From Brachypodium distachyon (lineage: Eukaryota; Streptophyta; Magnoliopsida; Poales; Poaceae), in assembly GCF_000005505.3 (NCBI RefSeq), contig NC_016134.3, forward strand, positions 38,626,150-38,690,149: DNA of 64,000 nt, read 5' to 3'. Of the stretch, positions 35,328-47,290 are shown piece after piece. Under the pieces are notes generated by a model. That model had not been told where the DNA came from. It made no database searches and was given only the letters and a program-made list of their open reading frames with translations. The translations under genes were made by a program, and so were the position numbers. The first letter of the stretch is position 1. Every line of letters begins with the position of its first letter.

Positions 35328-37800
35328 ATATCCCACTGCAACATTTTTCAATCAGAATTTACAAGGGTCAAGAGGGGGGTTTCGCTCACTGTCAGCAGCG
35401 ACGATGCAAGCCTGCGCAAGCATGCAACTCAAGCTCAGGCCTCAGGGGGCACCCTTGTAGCGATTCCTCACGTCAGGGGGCTCCATCCAGGTCACGGCTC
35501 ACCGCCCACAAATGAGGCACCTTCTGGTTCTGTTGTTCTAGGGTTTCCAATGTGGGGTTCCTCGGTTGCTCTGAACTCAGGTCGATTGGACCATGGTTGC
35601 AGCATGGTAATGATAAATGGGCCAGCTTATTGCTTATTGGGTTGTATTATGATGGGTTTTAAACCCACACCGAATTTGTTGCCTTAATTGTTTCTGATTT
35701 ATTTCTCAAAAAAATGTTTTCTGAGTTATAGTTTGAAGTCCTAATTTATCATATAATGCACATGAATTAATTAAGTATTATGGAAAAACTCATGTTTTTA
35801 GGGGTGCGATGGCACTCCAATTGTGTTGAAACGTAAGTGGATTGTCCTCTTTTCCCCATCAGTTTGAGCTTTTGGGTGAATTGGTTCGGTGCATGAAACT
35901 CTTCAGATCCGCTCATGGCTGATATCATGGAGTCCACGAAACCCTAGAAGAAGGTACTATGTTGTGTGTGGATGCATAGGTAAGCTCAATTTTCTCTCCA
36001 TTTCCGCCCTCTCTCTCTCTCTCTCTTGCTGGTATCTATTTATTTTTTAGGAAAAGACGGTTGATGTTCGCCAATCAATTAGAAGAGAAGCATTGTACAA
36101 GAGGTGCTAGTATCTTTTTCTTCTTTCTTACATGATCGATTTGAATAGATCGATTGGCAGGATGACTCGACAATGTCGTTTCTTCATAAATTGCTACTGG
36201 ATACGCAACACGACATGGAGGCTGGATAGTCAAGTTATTGTGGAGCCAATATAAGGACTTAGAAGAAGATATGTAGCTGCATTTGGGACTGTCCATAGAA
36301 GACCGAAATCCGGGAGTATTGAAACTAAAGAAGTCACCATCTGCGTCTCTCCATCGACAAGTATGTCGCCGCTAAAATGATTGTCAAACGTTGGTTAATT
36401 TTATCTACAATGAACATGGGGTAGAATCATACTCTTAAGCATTCAAACAATGCTTGGTTTGTGACTTTTTATGAAATTTATATGGTGCCTGTATGAAACC
36501 AGATGAACTACCAACTTTGTTCCAACCATATATGTCTCAATCAAATCCACATGATGTGAATGCAGATGCTACCATTGGCCCGCCGTTCGTGCGGCACGGA
36601 GAGTTAAAATGTGAGACACCACAACCAGGTTCAGACTCAGAAAGGCGCTGCAAGGAAGAACAATAATGGTAGATAAACGTGCAGCACTAACGCCGTAGTC
36701 AACCGACATCGTCCGGGACACTGCCAAGTAGGGACAGTCATCTAACAAGCCCCACGTTTCAGCATGTCGGCGTGATAATACTGCGTTAATAGGCGGTAAG
36801 TAATCCTCGCTTGATCCAAGGTGCCTATTGTTAAATCTGCCAGCACCAACACGATGCAGCCGATGCATGGACAGATCTTTGACCGGGGAGAGACGATCTA
36901 AAATAAACATGCAGACGTTAGGGGGCAAATTACTGTCCCTCCGATCCATAATAAGTGTCGGAAAATTTGTACTAAATCCCTCGACTCGAAGGGGGTGCTA
37001 TGCTAGGGCAAGAATCTTTGACTGCTTAAGTTAACATGGCCATGCTTAGGTGTAACCACACAGCTTTACTAGCTTTAATTTGTTAATCAGCCACTTCACT
37101 ATACTACGTACCTCTCATCAGTCACTACCCCTCACCGGTGCCACTTGCAGATGCAGCAGAAAATGAGTATACTGTCGCAGTTAGCCACAACGATACAGGT
37201 GGTGCCGCCACTGGTCTGGCTAGCCACTGATTCATTGGTTGTTTACATAGGACAGTATACTTATACGTAGTACTCCGTATTGACTTGAAGCAAGGAATCG
37301 AGACCCCTTGCTAGCGATCTCCCTGCAAGAACCAAAACGCATCATCGGGAGCTGGGAGAGGATTGTTTAGCAGTTTCATAACCACCCATGCACGCAAGGC
37401 TCGTGGATCTGGACCTCGATCTGAGAAGCACGTACGGCAGAAACACCGCACTGTGCCAGCGTCGCGCGCACGGGACGGACGGCGGCGCACTCCGAGGGAC
37501 GTTTTTCCATCCGGACCGCTCCGTGCATTGCATATTTGCATGGCCCGCAGCAGAAGCCTCAATGCGAGCGCGCGCCAGGCCCGGGGAACGCCGCGCTTGT
37601 CTGCCGCACGGCCGGTGCGTGGAATTTGTGTGTCCTCCATGTGCCAAGAGGCGGACCACCGCGTGGGAATGCGTGCAACGGACCGGGGGCAGTTTGATAT
37701 TGGGCGTGTCAGACGGAGCCGAGTTGAATATGCAGTGCTTGCTTCTCTTTGAGTTTGACTAGCATCGCTGTGCGGTCTGAGCTCGATCTCATCTGTCTGT
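35328..37800. other. Intergenic between element A and the RGF gene
   Basis: The first part is the right half of the older sequence split by element A. A (ct)n tract lies at about 36009-36026. Around 36937-37000 there is a truncated Stowaway-like end (tccctccgatccataataag). No gene is seen; the open frames at 37340-37760 on both strands overlap each other and have no recognisable domain. The last about 400 bases are probably the RGF promoter. Confidence 0.45.
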
Positions 37801-37804
37801 CTCC

Positions 37805-37812
37805 TTATAAAA
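37805..37812 (+). promoter_or_regulatory. TATA box of the RGF precursor gene
   Basis: ttataaaa 82-89 bases before the ATG, implying a 5' UTR of about 55-60 bases. It is the only good TATA close to the gene. Confidence 0.6.
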
Positions 37813-37893
37813 CCCCTCTACTGTCACCTAAACCTCTCCTTTCCCTTTTCTTCAGAATTAGCAGCCAAGTAGGTGAGCCAGACTGCCAGAGAG

Positions 37894-38413
37894 ATGAGGT
37901 GTGCAGGCAGTGTTCTTCTGCTGCTCCTGCTCTCCCTCTCTGCTGCTCTGACTGCTGAAGCAAACATGGTTAGTATGTGCTCGATTTTTTATTTTTTTAC
38001 ATACAATTTTGTCCACGCCACGGTACTAGTAGCATGCTGAGTTGCAGCATTTGTACTCATGATCTGTGATTCTGGTGAAAATGCAGGAAGGATTGAATGG
38101 CTACAATGCGGCGCCGTCGTTGCCCGGTCGGAGATTGTTGAGAGAAAGGAGGGCAATGGCAGCTCTGGCACATGGGGGAGGAGGTCCGGAGAAGAAGAAT
38201 GAGGTTGTGGAAGAACGCAAGGGAGAAGAGAACACAGTTGCAAACAAGGCCCATGTTCATGGAGGCGAGAAAACTGTAGAGGTTACCGTTGTCGGGTTAA
38301 GTGGTGAAAGTTCTGGGAAAAAGAATGAAGGCAGTAAGCGCAAATTCGCCGGCCAAGTGCCACTCAGCTCGGACTACCGCATACCCAAGTGCCATCCACC
38401 AAGGAATAACTGA
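37894..38413 (+). CDS. Secreted RGF/GOLVEN/CLEL peptide precursor
   Basis: Precursor of a root meristem growth factor-type peptide hormone. The family is secreted, tyrosine-sulfated after the Asp-Tyr motif, proline-hydroxylated, cut from the C-terminus and sensed by RGI receptor kinases. Exons 37894-37968 and 38087-38413 join in phase 0 and code 133 aa. Residues 1-22 form a signal peptide (MRCAGSVLLLLLLSLSAALT, then AEA). The middle is basic and Glu/Lys/Gly-rich and variable, with RRLLRERR as a possible protease site. The C-terminus SSDYRIPKCHPPRNN matches the 13-residue consensus DY..P...PPR.N and is followed at once by TGA, as in family members. A Cys inside the peptide is unusual. Size, signal peptide, intron after it and terminal motif agree. 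An additional RGF-like stretch lies downstream. Confidence 0.85.
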
Positions 38414-38692
38414 GAAACAACAGGCAAAGACTTCTTCTTGGTTAAACTCTAGTTCTTTTTTCTGACGTATAAATACAGAAGTGCTCAGTCAAACAAGCTA
38501 GTGTTACATAGTACTTCCGCAGGTTCTTCTGAAGTTCTCATACTTCCAGTTAATCAACCAAACATGACTTGTCACAATTAGTGTTTTGCAAATGGGTCGT
38601 GTAGAGAGGAGCAATTAACTGTACTGCTTTTATGGTAGCAGATCACTAGGCTTTGAATGATGGACTGAAACCTGCTATTTATGTTGTTGCAG

Positions 38693-39050
38693 GAGCAAAT
38701 CAGGAAGGGAGCAGATCATGCATCTGCCGAAGTTGTACATGACGAGGCAAGAGCATCACCCGCTTAATTTTTTTTTAGCATTACAAGCATCTGCACAGCA
38801 CATGGCCACATCACATTTGCTTAATTAGCCACTCGAGTTCCCACTATGTACTGATGACTGTAGTTTTACTTGCAGGGTAAACGGAGCTAGCGAGGGTCAG
38901 CAACTCATTCCATGTTTCAGGGAGCAAGCAAATCATCATAACCACGACGGCGCGGACACCGTGGCGTCCGACATGCTGAGGATGGACGGATCATACCGGC
39001 GACCAATCAATAACGGTGCTCCGTTGGACGAGAGAAGCAGCCTTAGCTAG
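38693..39050 (+). pseudogene. Degenerate or alternative RGF-like 3' exons
   Basis: 280 bases after the RGF stop, a good acceptor (ttgttgcag) precedes EQIRKGADHASAEVVHDE (from 38693). A second candidate exon starts after ttacttgcag or ccatgtttcag and runs to the TAG at 39048-39050. It reads NHHNHDGADTVASDMLRMDG, then SYRRPINNGAPLDERSSLS. The MD....RRPINN part resembles RGF peptides of the RPIHN/RPINN type, but the Asp-Tyr is broken to DGSY. I could not join all parts in one frame with GT-AG sites. It may be an alternative 3' end of the RGF gene or a tandem paralogue in decay. Confidence 0.4.
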
Positions 39051-40732
39051 CTGGACATTTGAGAGATGCTGACCGACTCCTGTTGCTATAGATACATGTA
39101 GGAACCTGGCTTGTTTCTTCTTAATTTGCAATTGGTAGTACCTTAGCTAGGGGGGGAGAGGGAATCTCTGAGCCGCACGTAGAGCACATTCCTGAGCCTC
39201 AATGGAACTGGTTGAGGTGAGTTGAATGGGCAATTTTGGTTGCGCCGTGCTTGGAGAGGTAGCATCTGTAATCTGTCAGTAATATTCCTGAAGTAGCAGA
39301 GAATAGGACTCAATTAGGCTATGCTACTTCAGGTTTCCGAATGTCCATGCGAGAAGAGTATTTTCTCATCGGCTGGACGTCACCGAGTTCGGCAGAACTG
39401 GAAGCCGGCCCGCATCCGACAGTTGGGTTTTGGTTTTCCCTTTTCACCGATTCAGGTGCCTCCGCCCGCAGCCGGATGCGCCGAGCTACTGTGTCAAAGC
39501 TTCCGATTTGGGCTCAGTCAGATTCTTCTAGACCCATCTTGCCTTAGACGCCAGGCTGCCATCAACCGTAACGAACCGGACCAGACGAATTTCTCTGCGA
39601 TTCCCTCGCCCATGCGCGGGCACGCCGCCGTGTGTCATGATAAGGCTGCGTGACGCGACGCGGCCAATAATGGAGGGCGGGCGCCGAGACGAGACGGCCG
39701 CATCGCAACGAAGCCTCGGGCGGCAGCCAGCGACAGGGTGAGAACGAGACACCTGTTGCTGTTGAACTCTAGCCTGTTGGACGTCGTTGTCTCCTCTCTT
39801 CTGCACTGCACTACACCATGACATGACCATAATTCTCTTGACATTTTTTGGTGCGTACGTGATAGGCTTAGACCTCAAGGTAGTTTTATCTAGTTACTCC
39901 AATTTCACGGTCCAGATGCTGGAAAGCAACGTCCACTTCGATGGTCTCTCGCGTGTGACACGGACCGGCTGCCTAACCTGATGGGAAAATGAGGGCTTGA
40001 AAATGTCACATCAGTCAGGTGCGTGCAGTAGAAAACACCACAGGGTGACGAAGCTCTCCGGGGTCAGCAGTCCAAGACTCCTCCTGACTTCCCAAGTGCA
40101 TACGTCGCGGACGGAAAGCAACTGGTCAATAGAATTGGTGCTTTCGTAACTATAGATGTGATGTCTAGGAAAACGCTGATGAGGAGATCAGCCAGCCAGC
40201 CATGCAAGTTTCTTGTGATCCTTTTGACACTCTCCGGAGCAAACCCCAGAGGTCACTCGTTCAGTTCATATCAACGCGCAGCAAAAGGCACCATAGCAGA
40301 GATGACAGAAAGTAAAGAGGTAAAGAGGTGATATATACATGTGAACATGTGTAGAAAGTAGCAACATCCAAGTGCATATTATGGTACGCGTCTCGAAAAT
40401 GGTACAGTGGCAAGGCCGAAACACCGGCGAGGCCATGCCAGCAACACTCGCCACCATCAGGTACTAGCCGAGATTTAGCGAGGTGCTCATATATATACAG
40501 ATGAAAGAACAAACCATCCCATACGTCAAAAACCTATACACAAACACAACACACACTCCTGCAAGATCATATGTCAAGGACGGTCTTATTTATCCAACCA
40601 CCTCTATCTTCTCCATAGTCCAAACACCTACAGGCGTAGAGGGTAGCCGCCAAGGAAACAGCTGCTGCTGCCTGCTGCACACCTCAGTCTTCTCTACATT
40701 ACCTTTGGTATATAGCTTCTCTTCTACTCCTT
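39051..40732. other. Intergenic plus PI4K-gamma 3' UTR
   Basis: No gene seen between the RGF locus and the kinase. The part from about 40300 to 40732 is likely the kinase 3' UTR. No RNA gene or transposon could be defined. Confidence 0.4.
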
Positions 40733-42679
40733 TCAAAACTGGCAGGAAGTTCCCAGCCTCTGCATTGGACGCGGGCCGACACCAGCAGTGTGCTTCCGGG
40801 CTCGGAAAGCGCCCGGGAGCAGCGCTTGGAACTTGTCAAGGAATGCACTCCACTCCTCGGGGCCCATGTCTGACAGCTTCACAAAACTGGCGCTGGGAGG
40901 GAGCATCTCATTTGCGCTCCTGCTCCCAGACTGATGCATACTACCTTCACCGCTAGAGTTAGTCTTAGCAGTCACCTTGCTCTTTGGAATACCTCTGTGG
41001 TAGGGTTTAGCTTTTCCAAAGAAACCAGCCCCCTTCAGCGATGCTGATAACTTTGAGATAGAAGGGATCATCTGAGGAAATGTACCGCTCAGTGGGTCAG
41101 CGTCATCATTGATCGTCCCCTTGCCACTGTCATCATCTTCCTCATCACACTCGTCTAACTTTGACAATGGATTCCTGTGACTTGCCTTCATGGGCCCTAA
41201 GTTGCTGAATGCAGGTGATTCAAATGCATCTGAATCATCCTCGCCATCAAGAGAGAACTGGGTGAAGTCATCATCATCATCTTCAACTCCGGCTTCTGGA
41301 AGAAATAGCTCTATGTCCTCGATCCATTTCCTTGCCTCCATGCAAAGAAGTTCAAGCTCACTTGGCTCTTCTTCTTTCCCAGTAAACTGCCTGCTCATCA
41401 TCTCCCCTATCTCTGACAAGCAAAGGCCAAATGCTGCAGCTTCCTTGAGAAATATTGTTGATAGCATCAGCACTCTCAAACATGCCTTGCGGATCATGGG
41501 CAGCTCCATGCGAAGCATTTCAGCATCTTTTACAGGATCCAAATTTGCAATGTATTCAAGTTCTTCCTCAGAGAAAGGGATGGATGCCTGTGGCCAGTGG
41601 ATCCATTCAAAATATGGGTCTTCTAGACATTCCGGCAGACAAAGACCATGGTCAATAGGAATGAGTTCAGTCTGTACTCCAAAATTGTCAGCCCCGGGAC
41701 CAACTTTCCTAACAAGAAGATTGCCCGAATGTCTGTCCGTGTTGAAGATCCGGATATCAAGTATGCCAATCCTGTGCACTCCAGATACAGGGAAGCTTGA
41801 TGTCCCATGGTCACTGGCATCATAATCATGAGGGACAAACTGCTGCAATGATGCAATCTTGCTCACAGACTGTGATTTGTTGGGGAGCACTTTATTTTTG
41901 CAGCAAACAGTATCATTCACATTGAACGCAGTGTGTGTGATCTTGACCAGCATGGTGGCAGGAACATTTGCAAAGTTGCGGTGGTCAAGGAGGTAAGCAG
42001 CAACCTCTCGGTACCCTGTCTCGCCAACCCGTACAGATCTTTTCAGGCCTGGCTGCCCAAGGGACTTCCCTACGAAGCCTTTAGGATTATTTGGAGCAAA
42101 TGGTTCCTCATCAGTTGGCTTGACAATTGCAACATGTTCACCCCAAATGTTCTTGAAGTAGTAGGCACCACCCATCCCACTGTTGACAGCTACTGGGTCG
42201 ACGCCATTCCTCATGGCTTTCACAACATCCTTAGCAAGCTGCTTCAGCTGAGAGGAAGGGCTTGAACAACCAAGGATTGCAATGGGCCCACTACGGTCTC
42301 GCAGTTGCACATCTCCAGTAGGAGAGAGGCAAGGAGTGGAGCTGCTCCGATGCAGATGATTCCTTGTGAGAAGCAACGGCGAGTCATTGCGAATGCTACT
42401 GAGATCATTGTTCAGAACAAGATCACCAAAGGTCAGTGAGCTCTCCTCTGTTGATACATTCAGGGCTATCTGCAGTTTCTTTTTCACAGTGTGAGCATTT
42501 TCTCCCCTCTCCAGTTCAATGCCCAGGACAGAACCCTTATCAGTTTGAACAAACACTCTCTTCCAGCTCAATGATTTTCCTTCGGCTAGGTTGCTTGCAG
42601 GATATTCGCTGCTGAAGCTCCGATCAAGGATTGCAACAGCCATCTGCGTCTGAACAGGACAGTCCAAGTCCCTGGACAT
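40733..42679 (-). CDS. PI4KG: Phosphatidylinositol 4-kinase gamma with ubiquitin-like domain
   Basis: Plant type-II-like PI4K gamma family. Members carry ubiquitin-like domains and some act as protein kinases on ubiquitin-pathway partners, so lipid kinase activity should not be assumed. The coding region is one uninterrupted exon of 648 codons, starting at the ATG 42677-42679. A single ubiquitin-like domain covers about residues 40-108 (RVFVQTDKG to PLLLTRN). A linker (SSTPCLSP) follows, then the PI3/PI4-kinase-like domain: AYYFKNIWGEHVAIVKPTDEEP with Lys187, GETGYREVAAYLLD, the catalytic loop RIFNTDRHSGNLL with Asp315, and the DHG metal motif at 343-345. The C-terminal third is acidic (DDDDDF near 470) and Ser-rich. 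One ubiquitin-like domain suggests the gamma 5-7 group. No breaks. Confidence 0.94.
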   Translation of the reverse strand: MSRDLDCPVQTQMAVAILDRSFSSEYPASNLAEGKSLSWKRVFVQTDKGSVLGIELERGENAHTVKKKLQIALNVSTEESSLTFGDLVLNNDLSSIRNDSPLLLTRNHLHRSSSTPCLSPTGDVQLRDRSGPIAILGCSSPSSQLKQLAKDVVKAMRNGVDPVAVNSGMGGAYYFKNIWGEHVAIVKPTDEEPFAPNNPKGFVGKSLGQPGLKRSVRVGETGYREVAAYLLDHRNFANVPATMLVKITHTAFNVNDTVCCKNKVLPNKSQSVSKIASLQQFVPHDYDASDHGTSSFPVSGVHRIGILDIRIFNTDRHSGNLLVRKVGPGADNFGVQTELIPIDHGLCLPECLEDPYFEWIHWPQASIPFSEEELEYIANLDPVKDAEMLRMELPMIRKACLRVLMLSTIFLKEAAAFGLCLSEIGEMMSRQFTGKEEEPSELELLCMEARKWIEDIELFLPEAGVEDDDDDFTQFSLDGEDDSDAFESPAFSNLGPMKASHRNPLSKLDECDEEDDDSGKGTINDDADPLSGTFPQMIPSISKLSASLKGAGFFGKAKPYHRGIPKSKVTAKTNSSGEGSMHQSGSRSANEMLPPSASFVKLSDMGPEEWSAFLDKFQALLPGAFRARKHTAGVGPRPMQRLGTSCQF

Positions 42680-45060
42680 AGAATGGCTAAAAGGAGCCGC
42701 CTTGCTATGCTTTGGCCTCTCCTGTACTCACCAGAGAGCCAAACAGGCAGGTAGCAAGAGGAAGAAAGAAGATTCCAAACTGACTGCTGCCAAGCAATCA
42801 ACAGTAGGGTTATATATGAAGATGTTTTTACACCATCTGCATAAAATGGAAACACTCAATCTCAAGATTCAATGGTAGATACCCTGCAGAATAAAAAAGC
42901 ATACCATGAGTGTCATAAGTATTGCACAAGACAAGCTTTCTTTAAATGATTTTAAAAAATGCAAAATCAGGACAAGCTAGTAAGTAAGGAAGACAAAACA
43001 TCCCGAAGAAAAGAACGCAGAAGAAAAAATTAATTATATGATAGAGAGTACTCTTTAGAACCTGTAGTCTTTAAGCTTTGGGTGAGTTCTTGTGCGCCGA
43101 GGGCGACAAGTTTGTGTCTGAACTACGTGTGTGGGTGAACATATCTGTTTGTTCCGTTATCTCGCGATAGTGGAACCCGATCCATAAGGATCGTAAGGAA
43201 AAAAAATGATAGACAGTAATGGAATGGGTCTACATGAATATTTGAAACAGTAAATAGTCTAGAACACCACATAAGTAAGAGATCTTAAACTTGCTGCCAG
43301 ACAAGTCTCTTTGGATATTCTTGTTTGCTCATTTCAATAATCTGTTCACTGGTAGTAATAAGTCTTGTGCAAAGGCAAGAGACAGCTGATGGCATGGCTT
43401 CGTAATGGGAACACTTATTTAATACACCAAAGGCTCGGTCAGTTGTTAAGCAAATTAAAATTTAAAATGCACCAGATAATACTTCAAGCCTTGCATCCAG
43501 ATTTCACATCTTCACTAGATAATCATAAATTGGCCAGTAACTTAGTCAAACTAGATTTGGGTCCCAGACAACAGCACATATCACTGCAGGTTTTAGATTT
43601 CAACCCCATACACAAAATATCATCATTGCACACAAATATTTAGCATTTTAACCATAAGCGTGCACACTTATCCCTGGCTACAACAAATAGATGGCTAGCT
43701 CTCACTCTTCACCAATGACCAGAATTGACAAACAAGAAATGCAAACAGATGCTCATGATGAAAAATTATCTCTAGCTTTTTTTTTCTGTTATAACAAGTT
43801 GATGACGTATCAGGTGAAACACTCCATCTAGTGAAAACTTGAAAACTTTTCGTCCTAACCATTAAATCTCAAAGAAACGGATCAGATTAAAGGTGGAACC
43901 TCTGATCACTAAACACATTTTATGAAAAAAAAACCTCATGATTAGAGATCCAAGGGAGGTTTTCCATAAAATACATTTAAGTGATTATCTGGTTCGTTCA
44001 CTTGAGATCTAATGGTTAGGATTGAGATTGTTCAAGTTCTCACTGAATGAAGGTTTTCACATAATACGTCCTCACTTGGTTTATCACAAGGATCGCATAG
44101 AGAAAAACAACGTGATGTTCTAATAGGAAGTCTGGAAGGCAGTATCCGGGAACAAACATTTGTTACCTAAAATCGGTTGTAATCCCGATCACTAATTCAC
44201 TATAGCCTAGGGAGATCTAAATTTCACGCGACCACAAGTGATCTAGGATGGACTAACGCTATAGGTCACAAGCTCCCAAAAAATTTAGTTTCATTCTTAA
44301 ACTAAAAATTCCCCTCGCGAAAACGCATATAAATCTTTTTTAACTGGTCAAAAGTCAAAACTGTACCGGAAAAAAAATCTCTCGTAGCTGCACATATCAT
44401 CAAATTGTTCAAATCACGTTTGACAGTAAAAGGAAAACGACAAAGTAAGAAACTCAAATAGAAAAGCTCGCGATATCGCATCCCACACTCCTACCAATTT
44501 AACCCGATAAAGTCGTAAGTAGATACAGTAGCTTCAAAATACGAACTGCGCATGAATCCTACGTGTTGTCAATCAATTAGACGAACCCCAGGCCAGGCCT
44601 CACCGCATTTCTATTGAACAAAACCAGAAAGGTGACAGAGAAATCACCATACAACACACGCATCACAAGCATCCTAAAATCCTGCCCAGGTCCGCGACTA
44701 AAATCGTGTCACACCGAACTCGAGAACAGAACAAGGTGAAATCTCTCGCAGGCGCACATTTCCATCGTAGCAGTGCACACAAGTACAATATTTTGAGATG
44801 TCTCGAGTCCACGGTCCACACGAGCGGCCCCGCCAACTGAAGCATCCATCCCAGCACGAGCCGAGGGAGTAAGACTCACCGGCGGGAGACAGATCTGGGC
44901 GCTGGAGGGCAGGAAAAGGACGGAGCGAGACCACCACCACCACCTCCGGCGGCCGGACGCGTCGCCGGCTCAGATCCGTCGACGGGGGGGCTGCGCCGTA
45001 CGCTTCCCGCAGGTCAGTGGCGCGATTCGTCTGCCTTTTGTTACCCCTACTCCGGCTGGT
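42680..45060 (-). other. 5' UTR and introns of the PI4K-gamma gene
   Basis: On the minus strand a GC-rich first exon (about 44880-45060, with a ctccgccggag-type 5' UTR) ends in ccgccg|gtgagtc. A candidate acceptor ttctgcag lies at about 42884, giving an intron of about 2 kb upstream of the ATG. A (caccac)n stretch lies near 44930-44945. No coding region is seen. The intron carries an inverted-repeat element (43795-44085). Confidence 0.55.
43795..44085. mobile_element. Inverted-repeat MITE-like element in the 5' UTR intron
   Basis: The left arm (gtgaaaacttgaaaac, cctaaccattaaatctca) and right arm (tgagatctaatggttagg, gttcaagttctcac) are imperfect reverse complements over about 90 bases, with outer pairing of gacgtatcaggtgaaa and ttcacataatacgtc. 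Size and structure suit a MITE. I could not fix the target duplication, so the superfamily is open. Confidence 0.5.
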
Positions 45061-46653
45061 TTCACTCGGGGCTTAACTCGACACAGAGCAGAGAGACGGG
45101 TTAATCTAATAAACCGTGGTTAAGATGTGGCCCTCCGCGCCTTTCTTATAGCTCCGCGGTTTTACGATGTGGCCCTCCAAAACTGCGATATTTCTTTGCC
45201 TCCTGGGATCACGACAAAAGATGTGCCCACTTGCGCATTGTTGCACAACGTCCTAGCTTTGGATCATTCAACGTGAGATGGGAGGCGTGATGTCGCCTCT
45301 TTATGAGATTTGTTGTGAGTACGTGCGTGCGTTGGCCTCGTGTGACCACCTGGATTGCAATTCAATTTTGACTGTTGCATCATTAGATTTGTAATGGCAT
45401 GTTTTAGAACCCCCCAAGTTGCAGTACAAACTACAGTCTTAACCAAGCAACTTAGCACCGACTCATTTTCAAGCAATTGTCTCAAGGCGACCTCGTACTA
45501 ATATTTAGCACTCTTAATTCATCACCCTGCTTATCTGTTGTAGACAGCTCGATCTCTTCAAATTCTTTCGATCGGAATATTTGTCAAGAAAGATATACGA
45601 GGCAAATATTTGTCAATTCTTGATCGTGCTTCGCCATTCTAGGTAAGATCCTGATAAAATGGATAACAAGAGCAACCACATGCGCATGACCCAGAATACT
45701 GAATGGTGGATCACACCAATTAGCACTTGTCCGCAAAAGGGGAGTTACACACGTCCTTTTCTGCAAAACAACTGCCGATACTTTCCCAGTCCAGGAAACC
45801 ATATTTCACGAAAAAAAAAGTGAGGAAAGGAAAGCGACGGAATTAATTAGCCAGCCATCATCACGTCTTCCGTTGCTAGCTTGGGGATCGGAAGCCTCTA
45901 GAACCGCAGCCCTTCCGGTCCGCACATGGCACCGCAACGGGCAGGCAGGCAGGCAGGCAAGGGCGTCCGGCCCGATGGTTGGGCACCACCTGGCGCGCGT
46001 CCGGTGGAGCGGTGGGTGGTGGGGCCTACGTGGAGGAAGCGGGGAGCCTTGACTCAACCGCCCGTGGTGCGGTGCATGGTAGTACGAGTGGGTGAGTGTG
46101 GACTCGCGTGCCTCGTCCGGGCGAGTCGCTCGCTGCCGGCACTCGGGCGGCAGCCAGCCAGCCGCTCCTGGGGTGCCACGGCTGGATCGTAGGCGAGTGC
46201 ATGTGCATCTTTTAATTAGAAATTCCAAGACGTAGAAGTAAGCTAATGTATGCTTGCCCATCAATAGCATTGGGATTGGCCTAGCTAATTCGACTAGTAC
46301 TCCGTAATTTACTTTGAACGTGTCTTCACCTTCGTAATTGATCCGTTCTAGTACGTCGAGGTAGATGTCCTGGTCGATCGGTTGGTCTCTCAGCTATCCG
46401 CTCATCATCGATGTATATACGCATGCACGTACGGAGGCAGAGCCGCGGGAGCAAGTATCTCAGGTAAGTATATATAAAACGAGTAGAGACAGACTCGATG
46501 GATCGCTCGTTTTCACTTCTCCTCAAACTTGTCGGTCAATTATGTTTCCCTCTACAAAATAGTCTCGATCTTACGAAAGAGAAAAGTTAGTATGTACCTG
46601 TGGCTGCACTAGTGAAACTAAATATACGCGCATAGGAAAAATTGACATATGTA

Positions 46654-46771
46654 CTACTCTCTCCGATCCTAAATTGTTGTCGAAATATTACATGTAAATG
46701 TTTTTGAACAAATAGGTACATTCCTATTTGAACAAATTTGAATCAAAATTTAGAATGAGCATAGAGTACTA
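46654..46771. mobile_element. Degenerate Stowaway-like MITE
   Basis: The left end tactctctccgatcctaaat and the right end (reverse complement tactctatgctcattctaaa) pair imperfectly, with TA at the borders. The interior is AT-rich. Old copy; family assignment tentative. Confidence 0.4.
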
Positions 46772-47023
46772 GATACAATATTTAAATTAATTACTGTACC
46801 TAGCTAGGTAAAGATCTAGAGAGGCTTTGTCCTCTCGGGCATTGATGGAATCAAGAACGTGCAGACCTGTCCGCGGAAGACGAGACAGATCGACCTGCTC
46901 CATTGATCGATCATTTTCTATAGCGTTAAGAGAATCACTTGGCGGTAAAGGAAACATCGCTGGGCACTAACAAACGTCTCGCGGGACCCAGCATATCTAC
47001 GTCGCACCACACAATGACACAAT

Positions 47024-47178
47024 AGTACTTCCTTTCTTTATTTTACTTGTTTTTTTTAGCAATAGCTACTAGTTATGAATTTTTATCATCGGAATTACTT
47101 GTTGTTGATTTGATTTAGCACGATTTTGTATACAGTTGTGCTAAATCAGCGAGAAGTAATTCCGGCCGGGAGTAGTAA
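47024..47178. mobile_element. Degenerate Stowaway-like MITE
   Basis: Starts agtacttcctttctttattt and ends agtaattccggccgggagta. The internal tttagcacgattttgtatac/ttgtgctaaatcagcgag pair is typical of a Stowaway subgroup in grasses. The ends have lost perfect pairing. Confidence 0.5.
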
Positions 47179-47290
47179 GTTGTTTCGCTATTGGAAAATG
47201 AGGCTAGAGCCAAGTTTATATAGAAAGTTTCTTTTTCAGGCAAAGTTCATATAGAAAGTTAATTGGATAAAAACTATGATTTCTCACACA

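Noticed and set aside
37340..37762. Overlapping frames on both strands upstream of the RGF gene
   Set aside because: All three frames are open only because the region is GC-rich; no conserved residues and the region fits a promoter.
45806..46270. 154-codon minus-strand frame
   Set aside because: Overlaps plus-strand frames and a (ggca)n repeat; Pro/Arg/His-rich with no domain.
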